Shown one piece after another: positions 24,654 through 35,200 of a stretch of DNA of 62,766 nt. This DNA comes from Alphaproteobacteria bacterium (GTDB taxonomy: Bacteria > Pseudomonadota > Alphaproteobacteria > Sphingomonadales > Emcibacteraceae). Position 1 is the first letter of the stretch. Each line of letters begins with the position of its first letter. A model generated the notes under the pieces. That model did not search any database. It saw nothing but the letters and a program-made list of their open reading frames with translations, and was not told the DNA's origin. Location of the stretch: positions 1-62,766 of the forward strand of contig NVTE01000011.1 of assembly GCA_002401455.1 (NCBI GenBank), given 5' to 3'. The translations under genes were made by a program, and so were the position numbers.

Positions 24654-25283
24654 CTAGAGCGTGCCGAAAATTCGGTCGCCGGCATCACCCAGGCCTGGAA
24701 CAATATAGCTTTTTTCGTTCAGCTTCTCATCAATGGCCGCGGTGAAGATATGGACATCCGGGTGCGCAGCCCTGAGCGCCTTCAGGCCCTCCGGTGCGGC
24801 CAGCAAGCACAGGAAGGTGATCTCTTTGGCCCCAGCTTTTTTAATCCGAGTCAGAGCAGCAATCGCCGAATTTCCCGTGGCCAGCATCGGATCGACAACC
24901 AGGCTAAACCGCTGATCCAGATGAGTCGGTGCCTTGAAGTAATATTCCACCGCCTTAAGGTCTTTCGGGTCCCGGTACAGGCCCACATGACCAACTCGGG
25001 CCCCTGGAATCAAGTCAAGGAGGCCTTGCGCCAGCCCCTCCCCGGCGCGCAGAATAGAGAAAATACACATCTTCCGACCAGCCAGTTTCGGCGCGGACAT
25101 GGCAGTAATCGGGGTTTCAATATCAACATTTTCCAGTGGTAAATGCCGGGTGACCTCATAACCCATCAGCAGACTGATTTCCCGCAACAGGGCACGGAAA
25201 AGGGGGGAAGGAGTCTGTTTCTTCCGCATAATTGTCAATTTATGTTTGATCAGCGGATGATCTATCAAGGTTACGCCGTCCAT
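24654..25283 (-). CDS. upp: Uracil phosphoribosyltransferase
   Basis: 209 residues, the usual length for Upp, which makes UMP from uracil and PRPP. The PRPP loop is [12 protein letters not shown] (about 128-139). [25 protein letters not shown]... (Met/Ile-Leu-Arg-Ala-Gly motif) and the uracil-binding end [12 protein letters not shown] are intact. It begins four bases after the rutR stop, so rutR and upp form one transcript. It salvages uracil freed by the pyrimidine nucleoside phosphorylase nearby, balancing the degradation operon downstream. Confidence 0.97.
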   Translation of the reverse strand: MDGVTLIDHPLIKHKLTIMRKKQTPSPLFRALLREISLLMGYEVTRHLPLENVDIETPITAMSAPKLAGRKMCIFSILRAGEGLAQGLLDLIPGARVGHVGLYRDPKDLKAVEYYFKAPTHLDQRFSLVVDPMLATGNSAIAALTRIKKAGAKEITFLCLLAAPEGLKALRAAHPDVHIFTAAIDEKLNEKSYIVPGLGDAGDRIFGTL

Positions 25284-25287
25284 GGTT

Positions 25288-25902
25288 TTATATTAAAACT
25301 CCATTTAAAATTATCTGAGTGACCGTTTTCTTGGCCTGTTTGTAAAATTTTTCATCCTGTAGCGTCTGGCCGGTCAGGGTTTCAATCTGGGCCGAGAAAT
25401 CGGCATAATGCTGGGTCACGGCCCAGATCATAAAGATCAGATGCACAGGGTCGATGGGCCGAATGAGCCCGTCCTTGACCCAGCCCTTGATCACCCGAGT
25501 GTCTTCGCCGACTAGCGTTTTCAGGTCTTCGCCGAGCAGGGTTTTCAAAATCGGCGCTCCGGCCAGTATTTCTGTGGCAAAAACCCGTGATCCGGCGGAA
25601 TGATCCCGGGAAAATTCAAATTTCTTGTCGATATAATTGGTGATGGTCTCTTCCGGCGTGCCCGTCACCTGCCATTCCATCAGGCAGCGCAACCAATTAT
25701 TCAGTGTCTGCTCCAGAACCGCCAGATAAATATCCTTCTTGCTCTTGAAATAATAAAGTAGATTCGGCTTGGACATACCCGCCATATCCGCGATCTGATC
25801 TATTGTCGTCCCGCGGAAACCATATTTGGCGAAAATCTCTGTTCCGGCATCAAGTACTTTCTGCTGGTTGATAATCTGTATACGCGATCTTTTTTTCTGC
25901 AT
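25288..25902 (-). CDS. rutR: RutR-like TetR regulator of pyrimidine utilisation
   Basis: 204 residues, close throughout to E. coli RutR as I remember it. The HTH is [25 protein letters not shown] (GTR-EQIAELAGVSKTNLLYYF in RutR), and the ligand domain has [25 protein letters not shown] and [16 protein letters not shown], all RutR hallmarks. E. coli RutR senses uracil/thymine and binds a TTGACCA-N2-TGGTCAA type dyad. Dyads of this type are upstream of deoA, both Oar-like receptors and preT in this window. The gene is divergent from deoA, with a perfect palindrome in between. Confidence 0.93.
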   Translation of the reverse strand: MQKKRSRIQIINQQKVLDAGTEIFAKYGFRGTTIDQIADMAGMSKPNLLYYFKSKKDIYLAVLEQTLNNWLRCLMEWQVTGTPEETITNYIDKKFEFSRDHSAGSRVFATEILAGAPILKTLLGEDLKTLVGEDTRVIKGWVKDGLIRPIDPVHLIFMIWAVTQHYADFSAQIETLTGQTLQDEKFYKQAKKTVTQIILNGVLI

Positions 25903-26049
25903 AATTTCGCTTTATATTATCTAATTATTTTCTATTATATTTGCCTTGGTCATGATTTTCTCAGCTTCCATATCTATGTATTATATTAAGTTGAGAAGTC
26001 AGTTTTTTAAATCTACTCTACATTGACTGAAAATCAAATTAAAATTGGT

Positions 26050-26079
26050 AAATATTTTTACCACGTGGTAAAAATATTT
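26050..26079. promoter_or_regulatory. Perfect 30-bp palindrome, RutR-type operator between rutR and deoA
   Basis: Fifteen bases AAATATTTTTACCAC are followed by their exact reverse complement. The central 16 bases TTTACCACGTGGTAAA match the RutR consensus TTGACCANNTGGTCAA except for one symmetric change per half. It lies 36 nt upstream of deoA and 148 nt upstream of rutR. Confidence 0.75.
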
Positions 26080-26114
26080 CATGTAGAAAATTCACAGCAC
26101 CAAAGGACCCGGTC

Positions 26115-27431
26115 ATGCTCATCAAAGAAATCATCCGAAAAAAAAGAGATGGTGGAGAATTATCTGCCCAGGAAATCACCAGCCTTATTGAAGGTGTGAC
26201 TGATAGTCGTGTCAGCCGGGAACAGATTTCAGCCTTTACCATGGCAGTCTATTTCCAATCCATGACCACAGCAGAAACCAGTGCCCTGACCAAGGCCATG
26301 GTCGAAAGCGGCCATAAGCTTGACTGGCAGCAACAGGACCTGGGCGGCCCGGTTGTTGATAAGCATTCCACCGGTGGTGTCGGCGACAAGGTCAGCCTGA
26401 TGCTGGCCCCGATGATTTCGGCGTGCGGCGGTTATGTGCCGATGATTTCAGGTCGCGGCCTGGGTCATACCGGCGGCACCCTGGACAAGATGGAGGCCAT
26501 CCCCGGCTATAACGCCACCCCTGACCTGACCACCCTGGCCAAAGTTGTCAAAAAAGTCGGTTGCGCCATCATTGGCCAGACCGCCGAACTGGCCCCAGCC
26601 GACCGGGTGATCTATAGCGTGCGCGACGTGACGGCCACGGTCGAATCGGTACCCCTGATCACCGCCTCGATCCTGTCCAAGAAAATTTCCGCTGGGCTGG
26701 ATGCGTTGGTGATGGATATCAAGGTCGGCAAAGGCGCCTTCATGGAGACCACAGAAAAAGCCGAGGAACTGGCGACCTCGATCATCCGGACAGCGGCAGA
26801 AAATGACGTGCCCACCCATGCGGTACTGACTTCAATGGATGAGGTTCTTGGCCGGACGGCGGGTAATGCGCTGGAGGTCAGGGAAACATTGGACTACCTC
26901 AGCGGCCACAACCGCGACCCCCGCCTTCATGAAGTGGTGATGGCGCTGACCTCGGAAATGCTGCTTCTGACCAAGCTGGCCACCACCCGGGCCGAGGCAG
27001 AAAGAAAACTGCAAGCCGTGCTCGACAATGGCAAAGCCATGGAAGTCTTTGCCAAAATGGTCGCGGCCCTGGGCGGCCCCACCGACTTTGTCGAAAAGCC
27101 CGACCAGTATCTGGCGGCGGCCCCGGTGATCCGGCCGGTCTATGCCCAGACCCCTGGCTATGTCGCGGCCATTGATGTGCGGGCGATCGGAAATCTGATT
27201 GTCAAGCTCGGCGGTGGACGCTCGGTCCCCGGCCAGGAACTGGATATGGCGGTCGGCCTGGCTGACATCGCCCGAATCGGTGATTATATGAACGGCGAAC
27301 AGCCCCTCGCCCTGATTCACGCCCGAACAGAGGCCCATGCAGAACAAATCACCCAGGAAATCCAGAAATGTTACCAACTGTCAGATCAGGTCCAAAACCC
27401 ACCACAATTGGTAAAAAAACTGATGACCTGA
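26115..27431 (+). CDS. deoA: Thymidine/pyrimidine nucleoside phosphorylase
   Basis: 438 residues, the length of E. coli DeoA (440). It releases uracil or thymine and (deoxy)ribose-1-P from pyrimidine nucleosides. The signature DKHSTGGVGDKVSLMLAPM (residues about 83-101) binds phosphate, and SGRGLGHTGGTLDKME is the second family pattern. K and S residues of the base site (SVPLITASILSKK) are present. The product ribose-1-P could feed the isomerase/RuBisCO-like route at 12-17 kb; no phosphopentomutase gene is in the window. No terminator is evident after the stop. The 384-nt gap 27432-27815 holds only the promoter region of the next receptor. Confidence 0.96.
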   Translation: MLIKEIIRKKRDGGELSAQEITSLIEGVTDSRVSREQISAFTMAVYFQSMTTAETSALTKAMVESGHKLDWQQQDLGGPVVDKHSTGGVGDKVSLMLAPMISACGGYVPMISGRGLGHTGGTLDKMEAIPGYNATPDLTTLAKVVKKVGCAIIGQTAELAPADRVIYSVRDVTATVESVPLITASILSKKISAGLDALVMDIKVGKGAFMETTEKAEELATSIIRTAAENDVPTHAVLTSMDEVLGRTAGNALEVRETLDYLSGHNRDPRLHEVVMALTSEMLLLTKLATTRAEAERKLQAVLDNGKAMEVFAKMVAALGGPTDFVEKPDQYLAAAPVIRPVYAQTPGYVAAIDVRAIGNLIVKLGGGRSVPGQELDMAVGLADIARIGDYMNGEQPLALIHARTEAHAEQITQEIQKCYQLSDQVQNPPQLVKKLMT

Positions 27432-27686
27432 TGGCAAATTATGAGGATATTCCTGACAAAACGCCCTAAAATAATTCCCTTCAGGTAAGCGGATAAAATC
27501 TGCTATCCCCCGCAGAAATTAAGAGATTTCGCCCGATCTAACATTCTCCTCCCAACTGTCATAATTTCTTTATAAAAGGCGCATATACGGTTTTTTAGAT
27601 CAGATGGACAAAAAATCCCCTGATCATTAATTAGCTTGTTACAGGATGGGTAAAATTATTTGCATCTAGATATTTAGAGATATAAA

Positions 27687-27704
27687 TTTGACTTTTTGAT
27701 CAAA
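27687..27704. promoter_or_regulatory. RutR-like operator upstream of the first Oar-like receptor
   Basis: TTTGACTTTTTGATCAAA has the same 18-bp geometry as the site before preT (TTTGAC-N6-GTCAAA), with one change in the right arm. It is 112 nt upstream of the receptor start. Confidence 0.55.
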
Positions 27705-27815
27705 TTATTTAAAGTTGTGGCTTGTCTAATAAAAGGTGCAAAAGCATCTCTAAAAAATCGATGAAATGGTCACCAACCCAACAGCCCAATTCAATCAATC
27801 CGAAAGGGAGAGAAA

Positions 27816-30800
27816 ATGACTAATCTAAAATCAAACATGAAAGGCCTGATGCTGAGTTCTGCACTCAGAAGCAGCCTTTTGAATACATCAACGGCCTTGG
27901 CAATTGCCTTGGCCGCCACCACAACCTTCGCCATCCAGGCCCAAGCCCAGGTCACCACATCAGCGGTAAAAGGCACCGTGACCGTAGCTGGTGCACCCGT
28001 TGCCAATGCCACAGTCGTGGTGGTCCACACCCCTTCAGGCAGCAAAAAAACACTGACCACTAATAGTAACGGGGCTTACAATGCATCCGGCCTGCGCGTT
28101 GGTGGCCCTTACACAATCACAGTTACATCTGACCGAGGGAGCGGCACCGTCCAAGGTGTCTATCTGACGTTGGGCAGTGTTTCTTCAATTCCACTGGCTG
28201 TATCCGCTGATACCGGTGCGTTGGAAGAAATCGTTGTCACAGGAACTGCCCTAACCAGTGGCATCAAGATGGGCGCAGGTTCCTCTCTCGACCAGAGAAC
28301 GATGGATGGCATTCCGGCGACGGGCCGTGATTTTGCCGATTATGTCAAAATCAACCCAATGATCAACCTTGACCCAACCGATAACCTTGTCGGCATCAGT
28401 GTTGCAGGTACCAATAACCGCTTTAACAGCATTACAATTGATGGTGTGGCCCAGAATGATGACTTTGGTTTGAATGCCAATGGCCAGCCAGGACAACGTA
28501 ACACCATTTCCATGGATGTGGTCGAACAGATCGCCATCAACATTGCTCCATTCGATGTTCAATATAATGGTTTCCAAGGCGCTAACTTTAACGTTGTCAC
28601 CAAATCAGGTACCAATGAGTTTCATGGTTCCGCCTATGGCTTCCTGCGTAATGATGGCCTGTCAGGCAGCAGCAGCACCGATAGTGACGGTAATGTAAAT
28701 GACAACCTGATTTCTGATTTCAGCGAAAAAACCTGGGGTGCGACCCTCGGTGGCCCGATCATCAAAGACAAATTATTCTTCTTTGCCGGTTATGAGCAGT
28801 TCAGCTCTTCCACACCGCTAACCACAGGTCCTTCTGGCAGCAGCTTTGGCCGGATAGTCCCGGGTGTGACCCAGGCCGACCTTGATCGCGCCGCTGATAT
28901 TGCGCAGAATGTTTATGGATTTGATGCGGGCCGGTTTGGTGAGTTTGACAGTCTGAAGGAAAAAGATCGTAAAATCTTTGCCAAACTTGACTGGAATATT
29001 AATGAAGATCACCGGGCATCCCTCACGTACCAGAATACCAAAGGAAACAAAATCTTTGTTCGGGATACGTTTACCTTCAGTGGTGGGGGCGCAATTTCTT
29101 TGCCGTCTTCCTGGTATGATAAGGTTGAGGAACTTGAAACTTACTCCTTCCAGCTCTTCTCTGACTGGAGTGATAATTTTTCAACAGAATTAAAAGTCTT
29201 CAAAAAAGATCAAATTACTGAGCAAAACCCTCTGTTTGGTGGTGACTTCGCCAGCATGGAAATCAGAGTTGATGGCTCTAATAGTATTTTCCTTGGCCCG
29301 GACCAGTTCCGCCATGCCAACTTCCTGAAAAACAACTCCTGGGGTACAAAATTCAAGGCAACTTACATTGCCGGGGACCATGAACTTTCCGCTGGTATTG
29401 AATATGATGTCTTCGATGTCTTTAACCTGTTCATTCAAGGCAGTGAAGGCGTATATGAATTTGACGGACTGGATAACTTTGAAGCCCAGAGTGCAGATAG
29501 ATTCTTCTATAACAATGCCTTCACCAATGTTGAAGACGATGGCGGGGCCGAATTTTCAACAAAGCAACTTACTTTCTATATTCAGGACAACTGGACCGTT
29601 AATGATCAATTGAGCATTATGTTCGGACTGCGATATGAACGCTTCTCAACCAATGACGTACCAGCCCTTAACCAGAATTTCCTCACTAAATATGGCTTTG
29701 GAAATAATTCAACATTAGATGGCCGAGACATCCTTCTGCCCCGTTTCGGCTTCAATTATGCCATGGATGAACGCACAACTATCCGTGGTGGCGCTGGTAT
29801 GTTCAGTGGTGGTAGCCCGAATGTCTGGATTTCAAACAATTACACCAATGATGGCCAAACAATTGTAGGTGCCGATTTAAGTGGTCTGGACCCTGTTGTT
29901 TATCTTGAGAATGTCAATGGTTTTGATATTCCACAAGCTGTCCAGGATTCTCTGGTTCAGGGTAATGGCTCGGTAAACTTTCTTGACCCTGACTTCAAAC
30001 TTCCCTCCAGCTGGAAATTTAACTTAGCTGTGGAACATGATTTCGACCTTGGTGAGACCATGGGTGATGGCTATCTGGTAACGGCAGAAGTATTGATCAC
30101 GACGGTTAATAATGCCACCAACTGGACAGAGTTGCGGGCCAATACTCAGATAGGGACCGCCCCTGATGGGCGTCCCATCTATAATCGTGAGCCACGCGGA
30201 TCATTTGACCTGGGCCTGATCAATACCACACAAGGGGGGGCGGAAGTCTTCACCTTAGCCCTTCAAAAAGAATATGATAACGGCGTTAGTTTTTCTGCCG
30301 CATATGCTAATACAAGTGCACGTGAAGTTAATCCGGGAACCAGTTCAACGGCAACATCCAACTTTGGTAAAGTCGGCATTTCAGATCGCAATAATTTCGA
30401 ACTTTCAACATCCATGTTTGAGAATAAACATCGGTTTACCTTGAACCTGAATTATGTCACCGAATTTATTGATGATTATGAAACACGGTTTGGTTTTTTC
30501 TTTGAAACCCGTTCCGGACGTCCTTACAGCTATACCTATGATCAGGCCAGCAGCAGCAGCGACATTCCCTTCGGCGGTGGTGCTGAATTTGAACGTCGGG
30601 ACCGTCAGTTGATTTATGTGCCGACACAGGGTGATGCAGCAATGTGTTACACCGGATGTGTTGTTGGTGGTGATGATCCAATTGATAGCGCTGTGTCAGA
30701 AGCTGACTTCCTGGCCTTCCTGGCGGAGACAGGTCTTGACAAATATTCCGGCAGCATTTCACCGCGAAACACGCAACGCAATCCCTGGTACTCAAAACTT

Positions 30801-31070
30801 GATTTCCGCTTCACTCAGGAAATTCCGGGTATCATGGAAGGTCACACAGGTCATTTTACCTTTGACATTACCAACCTGACCAACCTGTTGAATAATAAAT
30901 GGGGCCGTTTCGAACAGACCGGTTTCCCAGGTCTGGAAAGAATGGGACGCGTGAGCATCACTGATGATAACCGTTATGTCATCACCCGCTTCAATGGCGT
31001 TGGCAACCCACGCCTGTCCAGTCTGGCCTCTGTCTGGAAAATCCGTCTTGGGGTGAAATACTCATTCTAA
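27816..31070 (+). CDS. Oar-like TonB-dependent receptor with N-terminal carboxypeptidase-regulatory-like domain (copy 1)
   Basis: A 1084-residue outer-membrane receptor. It has a long signal region (about 1-45), then an Ig-like CarboxypepD_reg domain at about 46-135 (VKGTVTVAGAPVANATVVV), an EEIVVTG box near 138, a plug containing NRFNSITIDGVAQNDDFGL and VVTKSGTNEFHGSAYGF, and a large barrel ending in F (LGVKYSF). ATG 27816 follows AAAGGGAGAG. It is a clear paralogue of the receptor at 32269. Oar-like receptors import large polymers or oligomers. The RutR-like site and the neighbouring nuclease suggest nucleic-acid fragments or nucleotides. Confidence 0.94.
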   Translation: MTNLKSNMKGLMLSSALRSSLLNTSTALAIALAATTTFAIQAQAQVTTSAVKGTVTVAGAPVANATVVVVHTPSGSKKTLTTNSNGAYNASGLRVGGPYTITVTSDRGSGTVQGVYLTLGSVSSIPLAVSADTGALEEIVVTGTALTSGIKMGAGSSLDQRTMDGIPATGRDFADYVKINPMINLDPTDNLVGISVAGTNNRFNSITIDGVAQNDDFGLNANGQPGQRNTISMDVVEQIAINIAPFDVQYNGFQGANFNVVTKSGTNEFHGSAYGFLRNDGLSGSSSTDSDGNVNDNLISDFSEKTWGATLGGPIIKDKLFFFAGYEQFSSSTPLTTGPSGSSFGRIVPGVTQADLDRAADIAQNVYGFDAGRFGEFDSLKEKDRKIFAKLDWNINEDHRASLTYQNTKGNKIFVRDTFTFSGGGAISLPSSWYDKVEELETYSFQLFSDWSDNFSTELKVFKKDQITEQNPLFGGDFASMEIRVDGSNSIFLGPDQFRHANFLKNNSWGTKFKATYIAGDHELSAGIEYDVFDVFNLFIQGSEGVYEFDGLDNFEAQSADRFFYNNAFTNVEDDGGAEFSTKQLTFYIQDNWTVNDQLSIMFGLRYERFSTNDVPALNQNFLTKYGFGNNSTLDGRDILLPRFGFNYAMDERTTIRGGAGMFSGGSPNVWISNNYTNDGQTIVGADLSGLDPVVYLENVNGFDIPQAVQDSLVQGNGSVNFLDPDFKLPSSWKFNLAVEHDFDLGETMGDGYLVTAEVLITTVNNATNWTELRANTQIGTAPDGRPIYNREPRGSFDLGLINTTQGGAEVFTLALQKEYDNGVSFSAAYANTSAREVNPGTSSTATSNFGKVGISDRNNFELSTSMFENKHRFTLNLNYVTEFIDDYETRFGFFFETRSGRPYSYTYDQASSSSDIPFGGGAEFERRDRQLIYVPTQGDAAMCYTGCVVGGDDPIDSAVSEADFLAFLAETGLDKYSGSISPRNTQRNPWYSKLDFRFTQEIPGIMEGHTGHFTFDITNLTNLLNNKWGRFEQTGFPGLERMGRVSITDDNRYVITRFNGVGNPRLSSLASVWKIRLGVKYSF

Positions 31071-31090
31071 TACGGACACGATACAATTAG

Positions 31091-31121
31091 AAAAGGGTGG
31101 CTTGCGGGCCACCCTTTTTTT
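31091..31121 (+). terminator. Rho-independent terminator after receptor copy 1
   Basis: AAAAGGGTGGC (31091-31101) pairs perfectly with GCCACCCTTTT (31108-31118), and more T follows. Confidence 0.93.
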
Positions 31122-31170
31122 ATGCTCAATCATAAAGATTAACGGAGAGATCACCCTCCCCGCGCCGCGC

Positions 31171-31947
31171 TTATTTCTCAAAAATTCCGTTTAAGACCCC
31201 GGCCAGGCGCATGCCGCCTTTTAGCAGCTGTTTGCGGATTACCGGGCGGTATTTATAAACATAGCCCCAGGAAAAATCCCGGTCGCCAACCGCATAGACC
31301 ACATCGCGCAACTCCAGCCCCTCATGAACCCAGTCGATCGGGGTTGCCTGCTGATAGGTCGTGATCTGTTCCGGGCTCGCTTTATCAAGAAAGTTGGACC
31401 ATTCGGTGAAGGACAGCTTTTCCTTGTCGACTAGAAAAATATCCCAGACCGAATGCAGGTCCGTGACCTCGTCAAACCACATCACCTTGACCCGGTTACC
31501 GCCATGGTCACTGGCATGGCCAAAATGCATCGGCTGATGCATGTCGCCGACAATATGAACCAGGAACTTCAGCGCATGTTCTTTTTCCGCCGCCGTCGCC
31601 GTATCCGACTTGAGGGTCGCGGTAAATTCTTCGTAGGCGCTTAACACATCACCTTCCGGATTTCTTTCCGTATTCTCAAAGGTCTGGCCCGCCGGGACGT
31701 TGAGGTAATGATAAACATTGACCCGCCGCCAATAATCATCGGGGTTGGACTTCATCTCATCGGCCCAGTTGGCCACGGAAGCCAGCGAATGATTCCCAAG
31801 AATTTTCCTCACATTCTCCCAGGTCGTCATCGTCAGATGCCGCTCGGCCAGTTCTGCCACCACCCGGTGGCCTGTTTTCTCATAAGCCTGGGCAGACGCC
31901 GTCGTCAGCACGGCCAGCCCTCCCAATAAACAAAATACCTTACGCAT
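31171..31947 (-). CDS. Secreted S1/P1-family nuclease
   Basis: 258 residues with a Sec signal (MRKVFCLLGGLAVLTTASAQA). The family uses three zinc ions to cut RNA and single-stranded DNA to 5'-nucleotides. Zinc ligands are visible: H27 (KTGHRV), D in WADEM, H in VYHYLNVP, the HIVGDMHQPMHFGHASDHGGN block, and H/D in LHSVWD. The expected N-terminal Trp of the mature enzyme (WGxxGH in P1) is Tyr here if cleavage is after AQA. It is convergent with receptor copy 1 and divergent from receptor copy 2, sharing a 321-nt promoter region with the latter. The role is probably to supply nucleotides in the periplasm or outside the cell for these receptors. Confidence 0.92.
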   Translation of the reverse strand: MRKVFCLLGGLAVLTTASAQAYEKTGHRVVAELAERHLTMTTWENVRKILGNHSLASVANWADEMKSNPDDYWRRVNVYHYLNVPAGQTFENTERNPEGDVLSAYEEFTATLKSDTATAAEKEHALKFLVHIVGDMHQPMHFGHASDHGGNRVKVMWFDEVTDLHSVWDIFLVDKEKLSFTEWSNFLDKASPEQITTYQQATPIDWVHEGLELRDVVYAVGDRDFSWGYVYKYRPVIRKQLLKGGMRLAGVLNGIFEK

Positions 31948-32139
31948 ATATTTCTCCCGAAGTTAATCTGTAAAAGTAAATCTTAAAATATCCAGCCAGC
32001 AGGTCATTCTCACCATCTCCCCAATTATTGGTGACGGACAAAGCTTACCCTATTCATTGGCCAGACCACCTCAATTGTCAAGGTTGAGAATGCCCAAGTG
32101 AAGACAATACCACTTATTATACCGGGGGTTACCTGATAA

Positions 32140-32157
32140 TTTGACTTTTTGGTAAAA
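32140..32157. promoter_or_regulatory. RutR-like operator between the nuclease and receptor copy 2
   Basis: TTTGACTTTTTGGTAAAA shares the left arm with the sites at 27687 and 44946 and the right arm GGTAAAA with the deoA palindrome. It lies in the 321-nt divergent gap 31948-32268 and could control both genes. Nothing else is evident in that gap. Confidence 0.5.
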
Positions 32158-32268
32158 AAGTTTAAGCTTTATCTGATTTTAATATAATAAAAATTCCCGG
32201 CTTTCAGAGACCTGCACCTGTACTGAACGGGAAAATAATGGAAACGTATTAACCCAAAGGGAAGAAAT

Positions 32269-35200
32269 ATGACCAGTATTAAATCCAGCCTCTCCGGCCT
32301 ACTGATAAGTACCGCACTCAGAAAATCCTTACTCCATACCTCAACTGCCGTTGCAATTGCTCTCGCCTCTGCGACGACATTTTCCCTCCAGGTGGAAGCC
32401 CAGACCACCACATCGGTCCTGCGAGTCCGGGTGATTGATGCGGCGGGACTGGACCTGTCCAACGTTTCCGTCACCATCCTCCATGTGCCCACAGGTCGGA
32501 CGTTTGACCGTCTAACCAATAGTGCCGGTATGCTGGTGGCAAAGGGTCTGCCTGTCGGTGGTCCTTATATCGTTCGGTTAACCGATGAGGCCCGGGTCAT
32601 GAAAGACGCCCCGACATCGATCGGTGATATCCACCTGAAACTTGGCGAAAGCGAGAGCGTAACCCTGCTGGCCAACCGGGGTGCCGGTGCAGACCAGGTT
32701 ACCCTCGAAGAAATTGTCGTGACCAGCCAACGGGTGCTAACGGCTTTGCGCACGGGTGCAGGACGCGAATTCAACCGGGGCACCATCGAAGGCATTTCCT
32801 CTATTTCACGGGATTTTATCAGTGTTCTGGAAACGGATTCAAAAATTCTGGTTGATGAAAGTGTGCCCCGGGGTCCGGCCCTGTCCATTGCCGGTGCCAA
32901 CTTCCGCTTTAACAGCGTGACCATTGATGGCGTGGCCCAGAATGACAATTTTGGTCTTTCCCTGAATGCCTCCGCCACCCAGCGGTCGCCTATTTCAATT
33001 GATGCCATTGAGGCGATCAACGTCAATATCGCGCCGTTTGACGTGACTTATGGCAACTTCCTCGGCGGGAACATCAATATTGTCACCAAGTCCGGCACCA
33101 ATGAATTCCATGGCAGCGCTTACGGCTTCTATACCGACCAGGGCCTGACCGGTGACACAAGCAAAGGTGAAAACCTTTCCATTGGTGAATTTAAAGAAAC
33201 CACCTACGGGGCAACCCTTGGCGGACCAATCATTGAGGACAAACTGTTTTTCTTCGTCAACTACGAAAAATTTAAAACCACTCGTCCGGCCAATACCCAA
33301 TCCATTGAAAATATCCCTGGCGTGACTCAGGCGGATATTGACGAAGCTATTGATATTTTTAATAACGTCTATGGTTTTGATCCTGGACAGTTCTCCACCA
33401 CTGACGATGACCAAGACGAAAAAATACTGGTCAAGCTGGACTGGAATATCAGTGATAACCACCGGGCGACCGCCACCTACCAACGCGCCAAGGGCGATGT
33501 TATCTTTGATGACTTCCCTGAACTAGGCATCCTGAATTCCGGTCGCTACAACATCAATGAAAAGCTCGACAGCTACAGCTTCCAACTCTTCTCAGACTGG
33601 ACAGATAGTTTCTCGACCGAAGTCAAGCTGGGCTATAAGGATGTTGAAAACCGCCAGGTTAGCATTGACTCCAGCACGCCTGACTTCCTCATTATCTTAC
33701 CGGAAACCGGGGGTACGATTGCCGGCGGTGGCGACCGTTTTCGCCATGCGAACACCCTGGATAACACCTCACGCATTTTCCGTCTGAAAGGCGACTATAC
33801 CGTTGGTGATCACACGATCACCGGAGGTTTTGAGCAGGAGCATAATTCGGTAAATAACGTCTTCCTGCCCTTTTCCCGCGGTCAAGTTGCCTTCATTGGC
33901 CTGGATAACTTTAGAAATAAGGAAGCCCAGTTCATATTATTTGGCGGGTCCAATACCGGTCTGACCGAAGACGCGGATGCGGTCTTCTCCCTAACCACCA
34001 ACTCCCTGTATCTGCAGGATGAATGGTTGGTCACCGACGACCTGACAATAAAATTTGGTGTTCGGTATGACTGGATGAAAAACAGCGACGAAATCGCGTT
34101 CAACCAGAATTTCCTCGACCGCAATGGCTTTGATAATACGGAAAACCTTGATGGCAAGGATATGTTCCTGCCCCGGTTCGGCTTTAACTGGCAGGCCGAC
34201 GACCGGTTAACGGTTCGCGGTGGCGTGGGTCTGTTCGGCGGCGGCACGCCCCTGATCATGTTATCCAATGCTTACGGAGCCAATGGCATTACCCGGACAT
34301 TTGCCGGTTTCTTCTCGAAAGATTTCAATTCCCCTTTCATTGATGGTCTTATCAATGATTCAGTTGCCAACCTTCCCGATGCGGATGCCATATCCAACAA
34401 CTTCCAGGCGCTACTGGGAACAAATCCAGCCGCGGATGTGGATGCTATTTCACCCGACTTCGAATTACTGTCCAGCTGGAAATATAATCTTGCATTAGAC
34501 TATGTTCTTGACCTGTCAAGTCTGGGCATGGGCGATGATTGGAATCTTACCCTTGAAGCGATCTATACCGATGTCAAAAATGGGTACGACATTACCGAAG
34601 GGCGCCGTGTCCAGACCGGCACCGCACCAGATGGTCGTCCAATCTATAATAATACTGACCTCGAAGCGGCCTGTAGCACTTTCTTTAACTGTGGCGACTA
34701 TATTGTCAAAAATACCCATGAGGGCAGCAGTACAATTATCTCCTTCGATATTGCCAAAAGATTCGACACCGATTTTGGCTATTTCACAACCACATTGGGC
34801 TACACCCATCAGGATGTAAAAGATGTGCGGTCTTATAACCGGTTTATTGCGTTTGAATCCTATGCGTTTGATCCTCAGCGGGACCTTGAGAATGCAGACC
34901 TCTCTGCGTCCCGTTTTGAAATTCCAAACCGGATTACCGCAACCCTTAACTGGGAAAAAGAAATCTGGGGCGACAATTTAACCAAACTTGGTTTTGTCTA
35001 CACCGGACGGAGCGGCCGAAACTTCAGCTATATCTTCAACGGGGGTAATTCTGATGGCGATAATGTGTTTGGCGGTAACTTCCTGGCCGATTTCGCCAGC
35101 CCAGACAATCCGGGACCTAATCTGTTCTATGTGCCAAGCGGCCTCACTGATTCCATTGTCACCGGAGATGCTGGTTTCCTCGCCAGCCTTGATCAGACCA

